NCBI RefSeq assembly: GCF_001039355.2
Contig: NW_019773870.1
Location: 27,909 to 91,908, forward strand
Direction: 5' to 3'
DNA length: 64,000 nucleotides
DNA from: Lingula anatina
Taxonomy: Eukaryota > Brachiopoda > Lingulata > Lingulida > Lingulidae
Shown here piece by piece: positions 38,784 through 52,670 of the stretch; within the stretch, counting starts at the first letter, position 1, and every line of letters starts with the position of its first letter. Below the pieces are notes generated by a model that did not search any database, had not been told where the DNA came from, and saw only the letters and a program-made list of their open reading frames with translations. A program made the translations under genes and the position numbers.

Positions 38784-38789
38784 AATAAA
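38784..38789 (+). terminator. Polyadenylation signal AATAAA (MRPL34)
   Basis: AATAAA about 340 bp after the MRPL34 stop codon, followed by T/G-rich sequence. Confidence 0.65.
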
Positions 38790-39606
38790 AAACTTCTGGG
38801 AATTAATTTATTTCTGGAATCAAATCTTGGCATTATGTGTTTTCAAATGACAGTCAGACAACTTAAATGGGACAAGGATGGCTTTACTGTTTGCTACATT
38901 AACCACCCAGCAATACCCATTTTCCAAAGTAATTTACCCTCATAAAAAAATGTAGATATGCAAAGTGAAATATATTGCAATGTAATAAAATATTTTTTCT
39001 CCATAACCAACATTCAACATGATTTAATCCATAATTTGTAAGTTTCATAATAATGTCTTATTAAATGAATCTCATTTGAAAGCAAGATGAAGCCACCAAT
39101 CGGGCCAAGCCAATGGGCGACTTGCTTTAATTAATGAATAATTTTATATACATGTCTTTACAGAAGCAAGTCTCTTTGATAGGATAAAAACAGATAAACT
39201 ATATTTGAATAATAATAACAGTGAAAGAACATGGTGCATAATGTAATAAGCTGGTAAGGTGCATCTTTGCATCACATTGTATTAAAATATTGATGGCTGC
39301 ATAAGGTGTTTTTTTTTTCTTTTTTTCAAATTTATCTAAAATAGAAAGATCGCCTAGACTTTATCTGTATTTCTGGTTTTCATTTCCAGCATACATCAAC
39401 CTTATTATCTAATTGGCAATCTTGTACTCAACTTTCTGTACAATTTATCTTGGATTACTGTGCACTTGTTTGTTTCAGTATCCCCCTTTTTAATCACAGC
39501 ACATAATTCTGTATTCTTCATACAGTTTATAACAGATCACAATCTTATTTTGTATTTTATAGTACTAAATCCAACAGTTTGGTATCTCAACACTTGAGTT
39601 CATTTC

Positions 39607-42554
39607 TCAACTCTCTGTGTCATCATCATCAGTTGTCCTGGAATCACTCGGCTTTGATGGCACTTGTGTGATATCCACATTGGCGAGAGGGTCGTATTCT
39701 GGATCCATGGCACTGAATCTGGTGGCATTAAACTGCTTTAAATGGATCTGAAATTAGAATACATTAAATTAGCGGGCTCTACAAATTTTCTGTAAATGAA
39801 GATAACATTGTATATCCATGCTAGAAGGGAAATGCAAAAAAAAAAAAAAATGTAACAATCCTTACCTGAATAAAGACATTGACCTCCTCACTCCTGCTCA
39901 GGTAAGGGAAATTACCACCACTTTTTAAAATAGCTCTTTTGGCATCTGGATAATATTTGCAGTTTTCTTCTTTCACAGAATCTGACAAGGCACATTCATC
40001 AAACACCTTGAAAAATGAAATGTGTCACGAAATTAGACATTAAATGTACACTTTAAACATGCAGTGAAGATGAGTGAAAAAGGTCCAAACGAATTAAAAG
40101 AAAGAAACATTATTACCTCAATGGTTCATACAACATAACTTAAAATGTTTTGTTTTAATGCATGATGGCTTTCTGTAATTTGATACACTCACATCCATCA
40201 GTGTAATGTTGACATTCTGCAGCTTCTGTGGTTCAACATAACAGTTCATACAATTCAATGTTAATCTGGCTGCCAGTGACTGCTGGTCAAGACTATCTAG
40301 CTGCAATAATAATAAAAATATATTTTTAAATATACTAAGTCTCAAATACATAAAATGTTCAGTAGACATTACAAAATACAAAAGTAATAAAATTTACATA
40401 TAAGAATAATTAAAAGATATGTAAAATTAAAGTTTGACTACAGAAATAGGAATTTAAGGTAAAAAAATTTAAAAATAAAGACTATGAAAAATAAATGTTA
40501 ATGCGGAAGTACTTGATAACACCTGCTAAGCACATTTGTCAAGTTTTAGGGCTTATCCTGCAGTGAATAAATGTCAATAAACATCAGATAAAACTGTTAT
40601 CAACTTTTCAAATAATTTTCTTTTATCTCTTCCACACAGTAATATATATAACACTCTTCAAACACACCAGTGCATGACTTTTCAACTTTTGATGGCCACA
40701 TCGGTAACTAGATTCAAACCCTCAACATTAGAATACTCCTTGTTATGTTGAAGACTTACTTTGGTCACCATGAAGTCAATAGAGTCTGCAATGTCACCAT
40801 CTACAACTCCTTGAGCAAAAATGCCCATCACCATTCTCTTGAGCCAGATAGCAGGCATCATCCAGTACCTGGAAAATATCACCAATATCATCTCAATGTA
40901 TCACCTGTAATTGTCTGTATGCTTGAGAGTCAGATAAATATCTTTTCATGCTATACAATCAAACGAAATTAATTTAGCCCAAATTTAGACATTGTGATTT
41001 CTGCTGCAACGCTTATAATGAAGCATACATAGAGGACGAGTACCATTTCGTGCTTGTGTGTCCACGATATAATGGCTACAGAGCCAAATATATTCCCAGC
41101 ATTCAGGTAAACGTATTCAACTTTAATAAGCTCATGAAATCTGAAGATGCAACTCTCTTAACAAACTTGTCAATGTATGTGTATGAGTGCTTCAAACTTA
41201 GGGATATATAGAAGGCATAAATTTGACTCCTGTTACTGTAATGTAATGTAATATAGGCTGGTGGCCTAAATTTACGTAAATAAACATCACATAATTTAGC
41301 CTAATCACAGGAAAACAAATTAGATAAAGAGCACTTACAAGGGGGCTGAATTGGTCTGTTGAAACACTGTGGTGTCTACAAAAGAATTGCACAGGATGAG
41401 GGAGTGGACTCGTGGAGAAATGTGTGTGTACTGGGCAAACTGCTGAGCTAGGAAAGCCCCCAAAGAAGCACCAAATATATGAACCTGAAAGGTATAAGAC
41501 AAACAGTTAAGGGTTGAAGGGTTGAACCTACAATTTCTGAAACGTGTGCTCAATCAGGACCCTATATCAGAGGGATGGTACCTCAATTTGTCAAAAGTAT
41601 TTTTCACTCTACCAAGCTGTAAAACAATACTTAACCTTATCAAGTTGCAGCTGATCCAGAAGCTTCCTGAATCCTTCACAAAATTCCTTCATCTTCCAGT
41701 AAGTAGGATATTCCACCTAGAAGAGAAAATATACTGTTTTTAATATTTTGTTTGATTTATGCATAAATGATACAAAATATAAACACACATCTTTTTTCTT
41801 TTCTACATTGTTACAGATTTCTTAGACTAGAAAATACTCTCCTTAAGTTAGAATAACACTTGTGGCTATCATTTATATTCTCTAAAACTGCACCAAGTGA
41901 TTTTGTGATTTTACATGCACTTCTTTCCTAGTAAACAGCTTAGACACCATGGACATTGCTCGACAGGACAAAACACAAATCAGTTTAAGTACATACTGCA
42001 ATGACCCTGTATCCTTTTGCCGTGAGAGCCAGGATTTGCCTGAAGAAGACATCTGCTGTACCACTGGCTGGAGGCATACATATCAGTGGACAGCGGACGT
42101 TCTTGGGACCAGCATCATAGATAGTCCACACCTTACTGGGGTCATCATCTACAGCTACCTGGTAAGTGGAATACTTCATTGTACTTCAAGGAGATTAAGT
42201 CAAACCACATACACACAGTGAGAGAGAGGGAGAAAGAGAGAGAATAATAATAACATACAACTGTTACATTAAACAAAACAACCAGGTTCAAAAGCTTGAA
42301 TAGACTTTTAAATTAAAAAAAAAAAACTTGAGTCTGTCAGTAAATAGCTATTCAGCAAATGTTTGTTCTTTCATTCTTTCCAACACGAAATAAACTTATT
42401 TTGTTGTATTATTGTAAAGATAGACTTATGTAATGAATTTTATCTCATAAGGTAATACTGTCAGTGGGAAACAATTAACTCATCATCTTACCCTTTTCTG
42501 CGGCACACTTGCTCTAAAGCTTTGGTATTCTTGGGAATGTAATATATCACCCAT
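39607..42554 (-). CDS. SPG21: Maspardin (SPG21), alpha/beta-hydrolase-fold protein
   Basis: Eight coding exons: 42492-42554, 41997-42158, 41636-41716, 41339-41484, 40760-40868, 40193-40300, 39866-40006 and 39607-39747, giving 316 aa (human 308). Hallmarks in order are [80 protein letters not shown] (Ser109, the family's GASLG elbow), [13 protein letters not shown] and [17 protein letters not shown]. Maspardin binds CD4 and endosomal membranes and is mutated in Mast syndrome in people. It lacks demonstrated hydrolase activity in the family. It is head-to-head with CIMAP1, with 646 bp between ATGs. A retroposon fragment sits antisense in the intron between the exons at 40760 and 41339. Confidence 0.96.
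40990..41211 (+). mobile_element. 3' end of a non-LTR retrotransposon (RT C-terminus)
   Basis: In one open frame the plus strand encodes [19 protein letters not shown], then [16 protein letters not shown], and ends KLRDI-stop at 41211. The Cys-x2-Cys ... His-x4-Cys pattern followed by P-R/x-Y is the C-terminal zinc-knuckle-like signature of many LINE reverse transcriptases. Short TGTAATGTAATGTAATAT repeats follow the stop and resemble a LINE tail. The copy is 5'-truncated and dead. It lies in an SPG21 intron, antisense to that gene. Confidence 0.7.
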
Positions 42555-43200
42555 TTTGGCAGCTCAGGGTTTTTTCTTTTACATTTCACACGTGAGTTAT
42601 TTATAGCTCATAATATGACTTGAAAAAGTTCCCAAAGGTAGCTACAAAATGAAATGAAAAAAAAAAAGTTGTCACCAGTATATACAGTCTATGTAGAGTT
42701 TACTTGGAGGAATAATTTCACTACACACATTATTACTCATTAGTCAGCAATGAATGCGTGTCCAATGTTAGCATGGGATAAAAACATATACACTTTTGTT
42801 CTGGAACCAAGCAAACACCGTTAAGTTTTATTGCTATCGACAAAATATGCTTTGGAACCTCTGAAACCAAACTCAAAGATTGGACAAGAGCAAATTTATT
42901 GTCTAAAATTAGCACATTAGCAGTAAATTGTATTATTTCCGTCAGGTGACTCGACTTACCAGTGCTTAAACCGGAAATGAAAAATGTTTTCATGGCTCCT
43001 CTTGAGGTCTCGTATTTTCACGCCCATGTTTATGTAGCCACCTCTCGGTGGTTGTTACGTTGCTATGTTTGGCGTCATTGGAGACACTATTATTTCCCGT
43101 AAATAGATACACGTGTGTTTTTATTGGCATTAAATGAACAGAAGCTTCAGGTTGCAGGAGATCATACACAGACCAGAGATACAGCGTGTATGATTTAAAA
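42555..43200. promoter_or_regulatory. Divergent promoter region, SPG21/CIMAP1
   Basis: 646 bp between the ATGs of SPG21 (minus) and CIMAP1 (plus). It is locally less AT-rich around 42940-43080, as expected for a promoter, with an imperfect inverted repeat GCCACC-TCTC-GGTGGT near 43037. No definite RFX X-box, which would be expected for a ciliary gene, could be established by eye. Confidence 0.4.
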
Positions 43201-43360
43201 ATGGAAACAGAAAAAGATGCTAGACAAGAAAATGAGCAAACAACAGGGAAATCAGGCAAAGGAATTATTATAGCAGCCAGAGAGAGAGGTGAGTTTTGCA
43301 AGATTATATTGAATAATATAATACATTTGACGTTTTAACAAAGGATGTATCTCAATTCTG

Positions 43361-43420
<60 letters not shown>

Positions 43421-44501
43421 GGTGTGACAAGAAAATGTTAATTGCTGTATAGTTCACTGCTGTTGTATAGTACTAGTACTTGCTTTTTTAAAAAAAAGAA
43501 TGGACTTATTTTATCCACATATCATTTTCATTTTACAAGGACCTGGACCAGGACGATATGGCCTTCCCTCGACATTGGGATACATAGACCATGATTTTAC
43601 AAAGCATATGAAACCTGCACACTCCTTTGGACAAAGGCTTGGTAGTTTGAGTAAGTGTCATTCATATAATAAACTGATTTACCTGTGTGACATACCAGTA
43701 TAAATTATTATTATTATTCTTGCAAATTAAAATTATAATTCTTGTTTTGTTTAGAGATGCATGTCATTTTAATAAAAAAAAACTATCATCTGCCTATCTA
43801 TCCATGGCTTGGCAAACAGTTGTTTATACATTAGTATAAGTCAATCACCTTAATTTACAAAAAATCATCATATGTGCCATAAACCACAGGCTGACTTAAA
43901 GGAATTTGGATTATTTTAACATATTATATATTTTACTGCACGATTTCACATTATGCAATAATTAAAAAATGACCAGTTTCATATTTGCTGATATTCACAA
44001 ATGCAGACTATCAAACTATAACTGACTCCATGACATATGCATTATTTTTTCATTGTTTTCTTTCAGTGGCAAAAGACTGCAGTCCTGGACCTGCCCACTT
44101 CATTGATCCAAGACACACACGACACGGGAAAGATGGCACTCCATCATACTCCATGCTAGCCAGGCCAAAAGATCCAAGTAAGTCAATTAAATGTTTACAA
44201 TATAAGTTATAACTGTCACAGTGGCTTAATTTTTTCAAATAAAAACTGACAGTTTTGTTGGAAGTGCTTTATTATATCTGAAGACACATGATCAAAGTCT
44301 TTCCCAAGGCCTGACACACGAACAACTCATCTCTTGCATACAACCAAAAGAGACTTCAGACCAAACACGAATGAACCCTAACACAAATCAATCGACCATC
44401 ACAAAAGCACTTCCCATTACATATTATTGCTCTGTTTTTAGTATAACATACCAAAATAATGTCCTAGATACTAGCACAATTTCATAAAAGGAGTACTATT
44501 T

Positions 44502-44561
<60 letters not shown>

Positions 44562-45198
44562 ATTCATCTTGCTAATGACCCTTGTCACATTGAAATAGGC
44601 CATGAATATATGAACCCCTTTTATAATAATTTTGATCACTATAAGAACAACATTTTAAGCATTGCTGTTTTTTTAAGATAGAAAATATTTTCATTGGCAA
44701 TCCTTCTGTTTTTCAGATTTTTTCAAAACCCCAGGCCCAGGACGGTATGAAAATGAAAAAGCTCATCCACAAGGAGAAAAGCATGCTCCAGTTTACTCAA
44801 TGGGTGCCCGTACACGGTTCAGAAAAAGTGACAAGAACCCTGCTTCCAATGTATACTCTCTTCCTCAACTCATTGGCCCTGCTCAACCAAACAAGAGGTC
44901 ATATCCAAGTTATTCCATGACAGCAAGAAGGAATGTTGGCCATTTTGCTGAGGACTTATCAAAAACCCCTGGCCCTGGACGTTATGACGCTCTCAATCCA
45001 AACACCTGGAGAAACAAAGCTCCAATCTATGGACTCCAGTCTCGCCACTATATGCCAGGTGATACTACAGTTAAACCAGGACCAGGTGCTCATCGGCCTG
45101 AGCGTGTCACTGTACACAAACCAACACCTCCCAAACACTCTCTGGGTGTTAGGCACTCGGAGTTCGTATGTCCTCTCATCGTGCCATGTTCTGATTAG
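43201..45198 (+). CDS. CIMAP1A: SHIPPO-repeat ciliary protein (ODF3/CIMAP1)
   Basis: Four coding exons, 43201-43288, 43540-43650, 44067-44177 and 44717-45198, give 263 aa (human ODF3 254). It carries the STPGP/SHIPPO repeats of the family: RGPGPGRYGLP, CSPGPAHF, KTPGPGRYENE, KTPGPGRYDAL and KPGPGAHRPE, spaced about 35-60 residues apart. Each sits before a segment such as PSYSMLARP, PVYSMGARTRF or PSYSMTARR. The C-terminus HSLGVRHSEFVCPLIV matches the closing motif of ODF3 proteins. Members are microtubule-associated proteins of sperm tails and cilia. Which of the vertebrate CIMAP1A-D paralogues is closest cannot be settled here, so the symbol is approximate. AATAAA at 45527 closes the transcript. 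Confidence 0.93.
43361..43421. repeat. (ATT)n microsatellite
   Basis: About twenty ATT units in the first intron of the SHIPPO-repeat gene. Confidence 0.95.
44505..44562. repeat. (AT)n(AC)n compound microsatellite
   Basis: About twenty AT dinucleotides running into AC repeats in the third intron of the SHIPPO-repeat gene. Confidence 0.95.
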
Positions 45199-45526
45199 TT
45201 ATTCTCCAAGTGTGTTCACATCTCATCTATGCATCTCCTTTGTTGAAGCGGTATGTCTTTCAAGAACTTGTTTATGGTGCACTTGCCACTATTTTGTTAG
45301 TAGTATAGTAAGTGATATTGGAGGTAAAGACAATCATCAGTATTCGTAATTTTTTCCTATGATGGAACTCTCATTGCTCAACTTTTGTTTATGTCCTGTG
45401 ATATACAATCATATTGATGCATATTTCACAATAATTGTACATTTTTGTTGCTCAATCATGGAAAGTATTATCCAAACAGTTTGCATTTTTAAAATATTGT
45501 CTACAAGAAACATAAAGTGAAAATGA

Positions 45527-45532
45527 AATAAA
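45527..45532 (+). terminator. Polyadenylation signal AATAAA (CIMAP1)
   Basis: First plus-strand AATAAA after the stop at 45198, about 330 bp downstream. It lies about 50 bp from the minus-strand AATAAA at 45581-45586, so the two convergent genes end back to back. Confidence 0.6.
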
Positions 45533-45580
45533 TATCAATCGTAACAAGTCAAACAATTTTATCAGTTATTATTTTAGAAA

Positions 45581-45586
45581 TTTATT
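45581..45586 (-). terminator. Polyadenylation signal AATAAA (CKS1)
   Basis: TTTATT on the plus strand, read as AATAAA on the minus strand, about 940 bp beyond the CKS stop codon at 46524. It is a candidate only, since it implies a long 3' UTR. Confidence 0.4.
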
Positions 45587-46523
45587 GACAAATGTAGTAT
45601 GACAAATTATAAAACAATGATGATAAATGAGTATGTCTATTCCCTGCATTTCCTGAATTTAATAGCAACTTCCAATCTGGACCCCCCCCCTCTCCCCCAA
45701 TGCAAACAAATTCTAGTCACCAGTTTATAAACAGAATATATGGTGAAGTAAAAAGAAAAAGCTTTTCTTTGGAAAATATATCCCCCCCTCCCCATCTCCA
45801 ATATGAAAGGATTCATTTTACATTAAATTGATATCCTGAGGAAATATACTACTAAGCTCTGCTGGAGTGATATTTGAAACATTCTTGGTATTTTCTCAGA
45901 AAAGTGCATACATTTAATCAGAGTAAACTATACAGCTATAAATATAACAACAGTAAGTACTGTAACTATCTACTACTGACACTACAATGTTCTAAAACAG
46001 ATTTAATAACAAACAAATGCCAGATAATGCATACCTTCCCTGAAGGTAAATCTGAACTTTTGGCAGAGTGGATCATAGTAACATTCGAGTAACATGCTAG
46101 TCATAACTAACTGCATGTTATTACAAGAAACCATTCCCTGTTAATTTTCTGACATCCCCAGTATTTCCTTTCACACATTTTAGCACAATCAACGCACAAT
46201 TGCACATTCTTCAACCAATCTTCTGTTAACAACTCCAGAGATGTTAATTGGGGCTGAATACTCTTTTTTTTTTCTAGTCAATCATCCATGTGTTGTTCAG
46301 TCGTATTCAGCATCAAATGGGGGATTTGTGGTTTCTTTCAGTGTCATTGCATTAATTTTTTTGTTGCATTACAGTGTAGTTAACAAACTCGGTAGTCTGT
46401 GAACACAGATGGTGTATATATTTGTGAAGTCATTAACACTGCAGTCAATGTCACTGTTCAACTCATACACAATTAATATACTTCCTAGTTTTTTCAGTCT
46501 TTTTATCCACCATAATATACACA

Positions 46524-48222
<1,699 letters not shown>

Positions 48223-48313
48223 TTTAAAGATATAATGTTGAAAAACCGTACTGGATTAGTCGGCAGAGATCCGATAGTCTGCTGTCTCCAGATTTGAATG
48301 AGGTGCCTCTTTT

Positions 48314-48344
48314 TCACGTGACATCCTCCTTGAATTGTGATTGG
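48314..48344 (-). promoter_or_regulatory. TCACGTGA E-box and CCAAT box upstream of CKS1
   Basis: TCACGTGA (48314-48321) lies about 92 bp, and CCAAT on the minus strand (48340-48344, in ATTGGTCAAT) about 118 bp, upstream of the CKS ATG. CCAAT boxes bound by NF-Y are typical of G2/M genes. Occupancy is inferred. Confidence 0.35.
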
Positions 48345-48503
48345 TCAATATACGACTTTCTTTAAAGTCAAGAATACTAAAATCAAAGGAAAAACAGAAG
48401 TGCACTAGAGAATACTTATTAAGTATTACAAAGTTCAATATATTTTTTTTCTAATTTTACTATGCTACATACATAATTTGAATTTATGAAGTGAAATATT
48501 CAA

Positions 48504-48585
48504 CAGGAAGTATCACTATGCGCTTGCGCATAAGAGGGATACAGAAAATACTTCCTGCTTTACGAACTCGGGGCACCTTTCTAAG
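48504..48585 (+). promoter_or_regulatory. Probable SHC promoter core and 5' UTR exon end
   Basis: An ETS-like CAGGAAGT (48504-48511), a perfect palindrome TATGCGC-TT-GCGCATA resembling an NRF1 site (48517-48532) and an inverted ETS-like ACTTCCTG (48550-48557) cluster here. A splice donor, AAG|GTATG, follows at 48585/48586. It could join a non-coding first exon to the SHC acceptor at 49662. This block precedes only the first of the two duplicated SHC exon sets. Confidence 0.35.
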
Positions 48586-49665
48586 GTATGTCTCATAATA
48601 TCAGGTGTTAATAATATTGAAGGGTGTGGTATTTTTGTTAAGCTATTCATGAGTGCTTTAATATTGGTCTCAGCTCATTAGATTCCATTTCTAATGTCTC
48701 CAACTATCAATACTTTCACAGTCTTTTTACACATTGTTTGGTTGAATAGGAGTTATTCACGGAGTTTTTCTTTTGACGTGACTTCCCGCTACAAGATTAG
48801 TGTCTGTGTCATTATCGAATTATGAATCATGTAAGGGGAGCGATAAAATTGAAAAGTTATTATTTTTTCGTATAGAGATTGACTGCATTAAAGGTAGGTT
48901 TACTTAGATTTTCTGATTGAATATATGATTCCTTGAATTTTCATTAACGTAGAAAATTTGCATACATATACATTAAAAACACTGTAGAACGTGATACACC
49001 ATGGGGCGGCTCTATGCTACAGCGTCGTTCTGTGGCTCTCTATACATAATCTTATCAAACTGCAGAAAAATGATATTCTCAGTACAAAGACTTACACCTT
49101 GGAGTTTCTTAGCAAACATGTCATTGATTTTTGCCAAGTTTTCCACTCATTTCTTTCTTTTTAAATTCTCTATTCATGCATTAGTTACCAAGGACTTTTT
49201 AAACTCTAAAATATGTTGACTCTTTCTGGCTTTGGTAGAATAAGAATTTATCACAGACACTGATGTTTAGAGATTGTTTGTGAATTAAGCTTGTAAAATG
49301 TTGGTAAAATCTCACAGCTTCTATCTCCATTTATGTACAGAAATTTCTGTAACCTGAGGCATGACAACCTGAGTTTTCACTAGTTGTGTAATCTTCATAC
49401 TCTACAATATCATGATTTATGGGGGTTAGAGATAAGGATTTCACTTTGAGAATCCTAAAACCCCAGGAAATATATAAGCTGTAAACATGTTTCAAACCTT
49501 TCCATTCTAATACATGAATATAAATTACCATGTTATACAATATAAAATTTAAAAATTGTCTCATTGGCAATCCAGGTCATAATTTTTTAAATGATTTATA
49601 AATGTAAAGAAACTCAATTCATGAATCCCTGTTTTATTACTTTTTAAAATGTTTTTATTTAGAAA

Positions 49666-52600
49666 ATGGACAAGCTATTAAAGAAAGGCAAGCCTCCACA
49701 AGGTAGTGATTGGTCCAAAACAGGCACATTTATAAACAAACCAACAAAAGGATGGCTTCATCCTGATGATCAACTGTCTCCTGAAGCTGGTGTTTGTTAT
49801 GGTCTCAGGGTAAGTGTGTTATGTCTAGAGGTAAGTTTTATGACCTCATGTTAAGTGAATTATAGGCTCACGGTTGGGTAAGTGTGTTAGCTGTGCCATT
49901 GCAATGGGTGTTTGCATGTGAATGTGCCATGTGATCAATTGTGACATTGAATTTATTGTGATATTTAATGAAATACAATAAGACAAATTTGTTGTTTAAA
50001 AGGTAACTTCAGTAAAAATCAAACTTTATGCCTGCAGAAATGCTTTTATATTAAAATTAGTTGATACCCCATTTCAGATATTGGGTAGATGAAAATATTT
50101 TAGGGATTGGAAATGTTATGATAGTACTGTTCACACCTTGAATGAAAAAAATAACTAATATACTGTGCAAATGTTTTTCCAGTATGTGGGGTGTATGGAA
50201 GTAAGGCAGTCGATGAGGACACTGGACTTTGAAACAAGAACTGCTGTTGCAAAGTATGTTTATCGTGTTCTATAAAAATAAGTCTATGATATATTTTGGG
50301 TATTCATTAATCTATTAATAGATGGTGCTATGACATGTTGTGATAAAGGGTTATCAAAGATAATGGATTGAACAAAATATTTTATGAAAATGTATGGTTT
50401 TGAGTACTTTACATGAGATGTTTAACTTTCAAAGTATGTTTATATCCAAAGGGCTTTTTACTGTGTAGAAATATGATATAAAATTTATATTCGTGGCATC
50501 TTTGATGAACTCTAATTCACTCTCTATTACTCTGTGACATTTCCAACATAAATATACATTGACAAGGACCAGTATTTTCACTGGATACATGCCAAGTTGT
50601 CAGTTACGTTCATTTCTTTAATTAAAAATTTAATTCAAAGGTTATTGCTTAGGAAGATTTTGAGTTCCTGGCTTTCTGCATAAGATACCATATTGACACA
50701 TGGAATGACAGTATGATGTTTGAAAAGAAAAGTAAGAGTTTAAGACAATGGAAGCCATTTAAGTTTTCCAATGATATTTTTCAGGGAGTCAATCAGTAGG
50801 GTGTGTGATGCTGCTGGATTGAAAACAGCTACAAAGAAGAAAAAGGTATTTTTCAGAAAATGCTTAAAAGTTCAAAGAAAGAACGTTGTAACTTTCATTT
50901 TGATGAGCATCTATATTTTAAAACTTGTTTGGTTTACCCAAGTATAGCGTTGGTTTGTGTTGCAACATATTATGATTCTGTTTGGTATTTCAGGACAAGA
51001 AACTAGTAAAAATATTGGGCGAGCACCCCAAGATGATATATGCAGGAACAAATGTGAACTTGACCATCACCACAGATGCCTTGACTCTGATGATTATGGA
51101 CACAGGAGAGGTGCAGTGTATTATTACACCTTATCTATTGTCACTCTTGACAATGTTTCAACCAACATAATATCTATTGTCACAGCAGACAAAACATCAA
51201 CCAACATAGTATCTATTAGCACAACAGGCACAATGTCTGTTGTGAAAAAAGAGATCATATTGGTTGAGGCATTGTGAAAAAAGAGATCATATTGGTTGAG
51301 GCATTGTGAAAAAAGAGATCATATTGGTTGAGGCATTGTGTCTGTTGTGAAAAAAGAGATCATATTGGTTGAGGCATTGTGAAAAAAGAGATCAATGCCT
51401 CAACCAATATGATCTCTTTTTTCACAACAGACACAATAGCCCACCTGACACATTTTGTCACAGCAGACACAATGATTCAACCAACTTGACATCTATTGTT
51501 GTAACAGACACAATGGCATCTATCATCACAGCAAACACAATGTCTCACCCAAGACAGTATCATATTAAAAGCAATTTGCTCCTTCAATTACTACCTATAA
51601 CTTTTAAACTATCATAACTTAGTATTTGTGTAGTATATGTTGTGTCTTATTTTTACTTTATTAAACACTAAGTGTGATTCTTAATGTTGTGATTCTTTCA
51701 GATTCTCGTACACCATGAAATGCCTGGAATATCTTTTGCCTCAGGAGGAGATCCAGTAAGTACTCTTCACATACGTAGCACTATCACATAATATAGTAAT
51801 ATCATTGTGTTACTCACTCTGGCAAAATATAGAATTTTATACTGGAGCTTATTGGTTGATCAGCTTTTTTATGTATATATCTCTTAGTTTAAAGAGAGAG
51901 AGGAAGTGAAGTTGTGTGTATTTGTTTGTAACTGAATCTTCAGTTGTTAATTTAGTGAGTACCCTGTTATACTGAAAGTGTATGTATTATGTATTTATAG
52001 GATACCATGGACTTTGTTGCTTATGTAGCCAAGGACTCTGTGAATGGGCGTGCCTGTCACATCCTGGAGTGCGGGGGAGGTCTAGCACAGGATGTCATCA
52101 CCACCATGGGACAGGCCTTCGAACTGAGATTTAAAGAGTTTCTCAGAAATCAGCCCAAGGCAATGAATCTCCCAGACAAGTATGTGTGTTTTTGCTTTAG
52201 CATTTGTCATTATGTTCTTTTGCTCTTTGCACATTATCCTTGGGGACACATTTAATGTCTTCGAATATACTAAAGAAACTTGTACTTACAGGGCCGTAGC
52301 CTGAGCAAACTGCCAGGGGGGGCAGTAAGCGGACATGAGGGGGCGAAGCCACCAAGGGGGGGGTGTCCCCCTCCCACGGTGTGGAAAATTTTTAAAAACT
52401 GTATGTATAATACTGCATTCTGGTGCATTTTAACTGTTATTTAACTGCCCCCCCCCCCCCTCCGGAGGCTACGGCCCTGACTTACCAAGTATGACATTAC
52501 CCCTGTTTCTGTTTGTTCAAAGACTAGAGAGTCCAGTGTTCAGCAATGAGGAGTCAGCCTGGGGAGATGACCCGGACTATTACAATGACAGACCTGGAGC

Positions 52601-52670
52601 TGTAGCACCTGATCAGGCTCCACCCATACCACCTCTCCCAGTCTACTCTGCTCCCAAGTCCAACCAACCT
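49666..52670 (+). CDS. SHC1: SHC adaptor, upstream copy of the PTB exons (seven exons)
   Basis: Exons 49666-49809 (acceptor at 49662), 50183-50253, 50785-50845, 50994-51110, 51702-51755, 52001-52179 and 52523-52670 encode 258 residues. That is the whole PTB domain and the start of the CH1 region, with the same protein sequence as the downstream set, as far as can be judged by eye; the base differences I saw are synonymous (for example GTT/GTA Val, CTG/CTA Leu, TTC/TTT Phe). The exon set has no SH2 domain of its own. It ends in phase 0, and the next copy's first exon begins AAA-ATG in phase 0, so splicing on would give an in-frame two-PTB protein. Skipping either set gives ordinary SHC. It could instead be an allelic copy misplaced in assembly. 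Confidence 0.8.
51242..51430. repeat. 32-bp tandem repeat ending in an inverted copy (foldback)
   Basis: Units starting GTGAAAAAAGAGATCATATT occur at 51242, 51274, 51306 and 51347, with a partial unit at 51379. The sequence then turns around into the reverse complement (AATGCCTCAACCAATATGAT and onward). The duplicated copy of this intron (about 55570) has a single non-inverted version, so the expansion and inversion happened only in copy 1. Confidence 0.9.
52289..52479. mobile_element. Inverted-repeat transposon present only in SHC copy 1
   Basis: The 14-base termini CAGGGCCGTAGCCT and AGGCTACGGCCCTG are perfect inverted repeats. Direct ACTTA repeats flank the element (52284-52288 and 52480-52484). 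The interior is G-rich near the left end and C-rich near the right, with no coding capacity. The homologous intron of copy 2 lacks it. TSD length and CAGGG ends resemble the elements at 5521 and 36487, but the interior is different. Confidence 0.85.

Noticed and set aside
43020-43080. Candidate RFX X-box upstream of the ciliary gene
   Set aside because: GTTGCTATG and GTTGTTAC halves are present but not in the spacing and orientation of a full X-box.
49001-49219. 72-aa open frame (MGRLYATASFCGSL) found again at 53321-53539
   Set aside because: Its conservation only reflects the segmental duplication: introns in the same blocks are equally conserved, and the frame has no known motif.
51369-51617. 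Open frames in the SHC copy 1 intron
   Set aside because: They are built from the ACAATG/CACAACAGAC repeats of the intron and are not preserved in copy 2.
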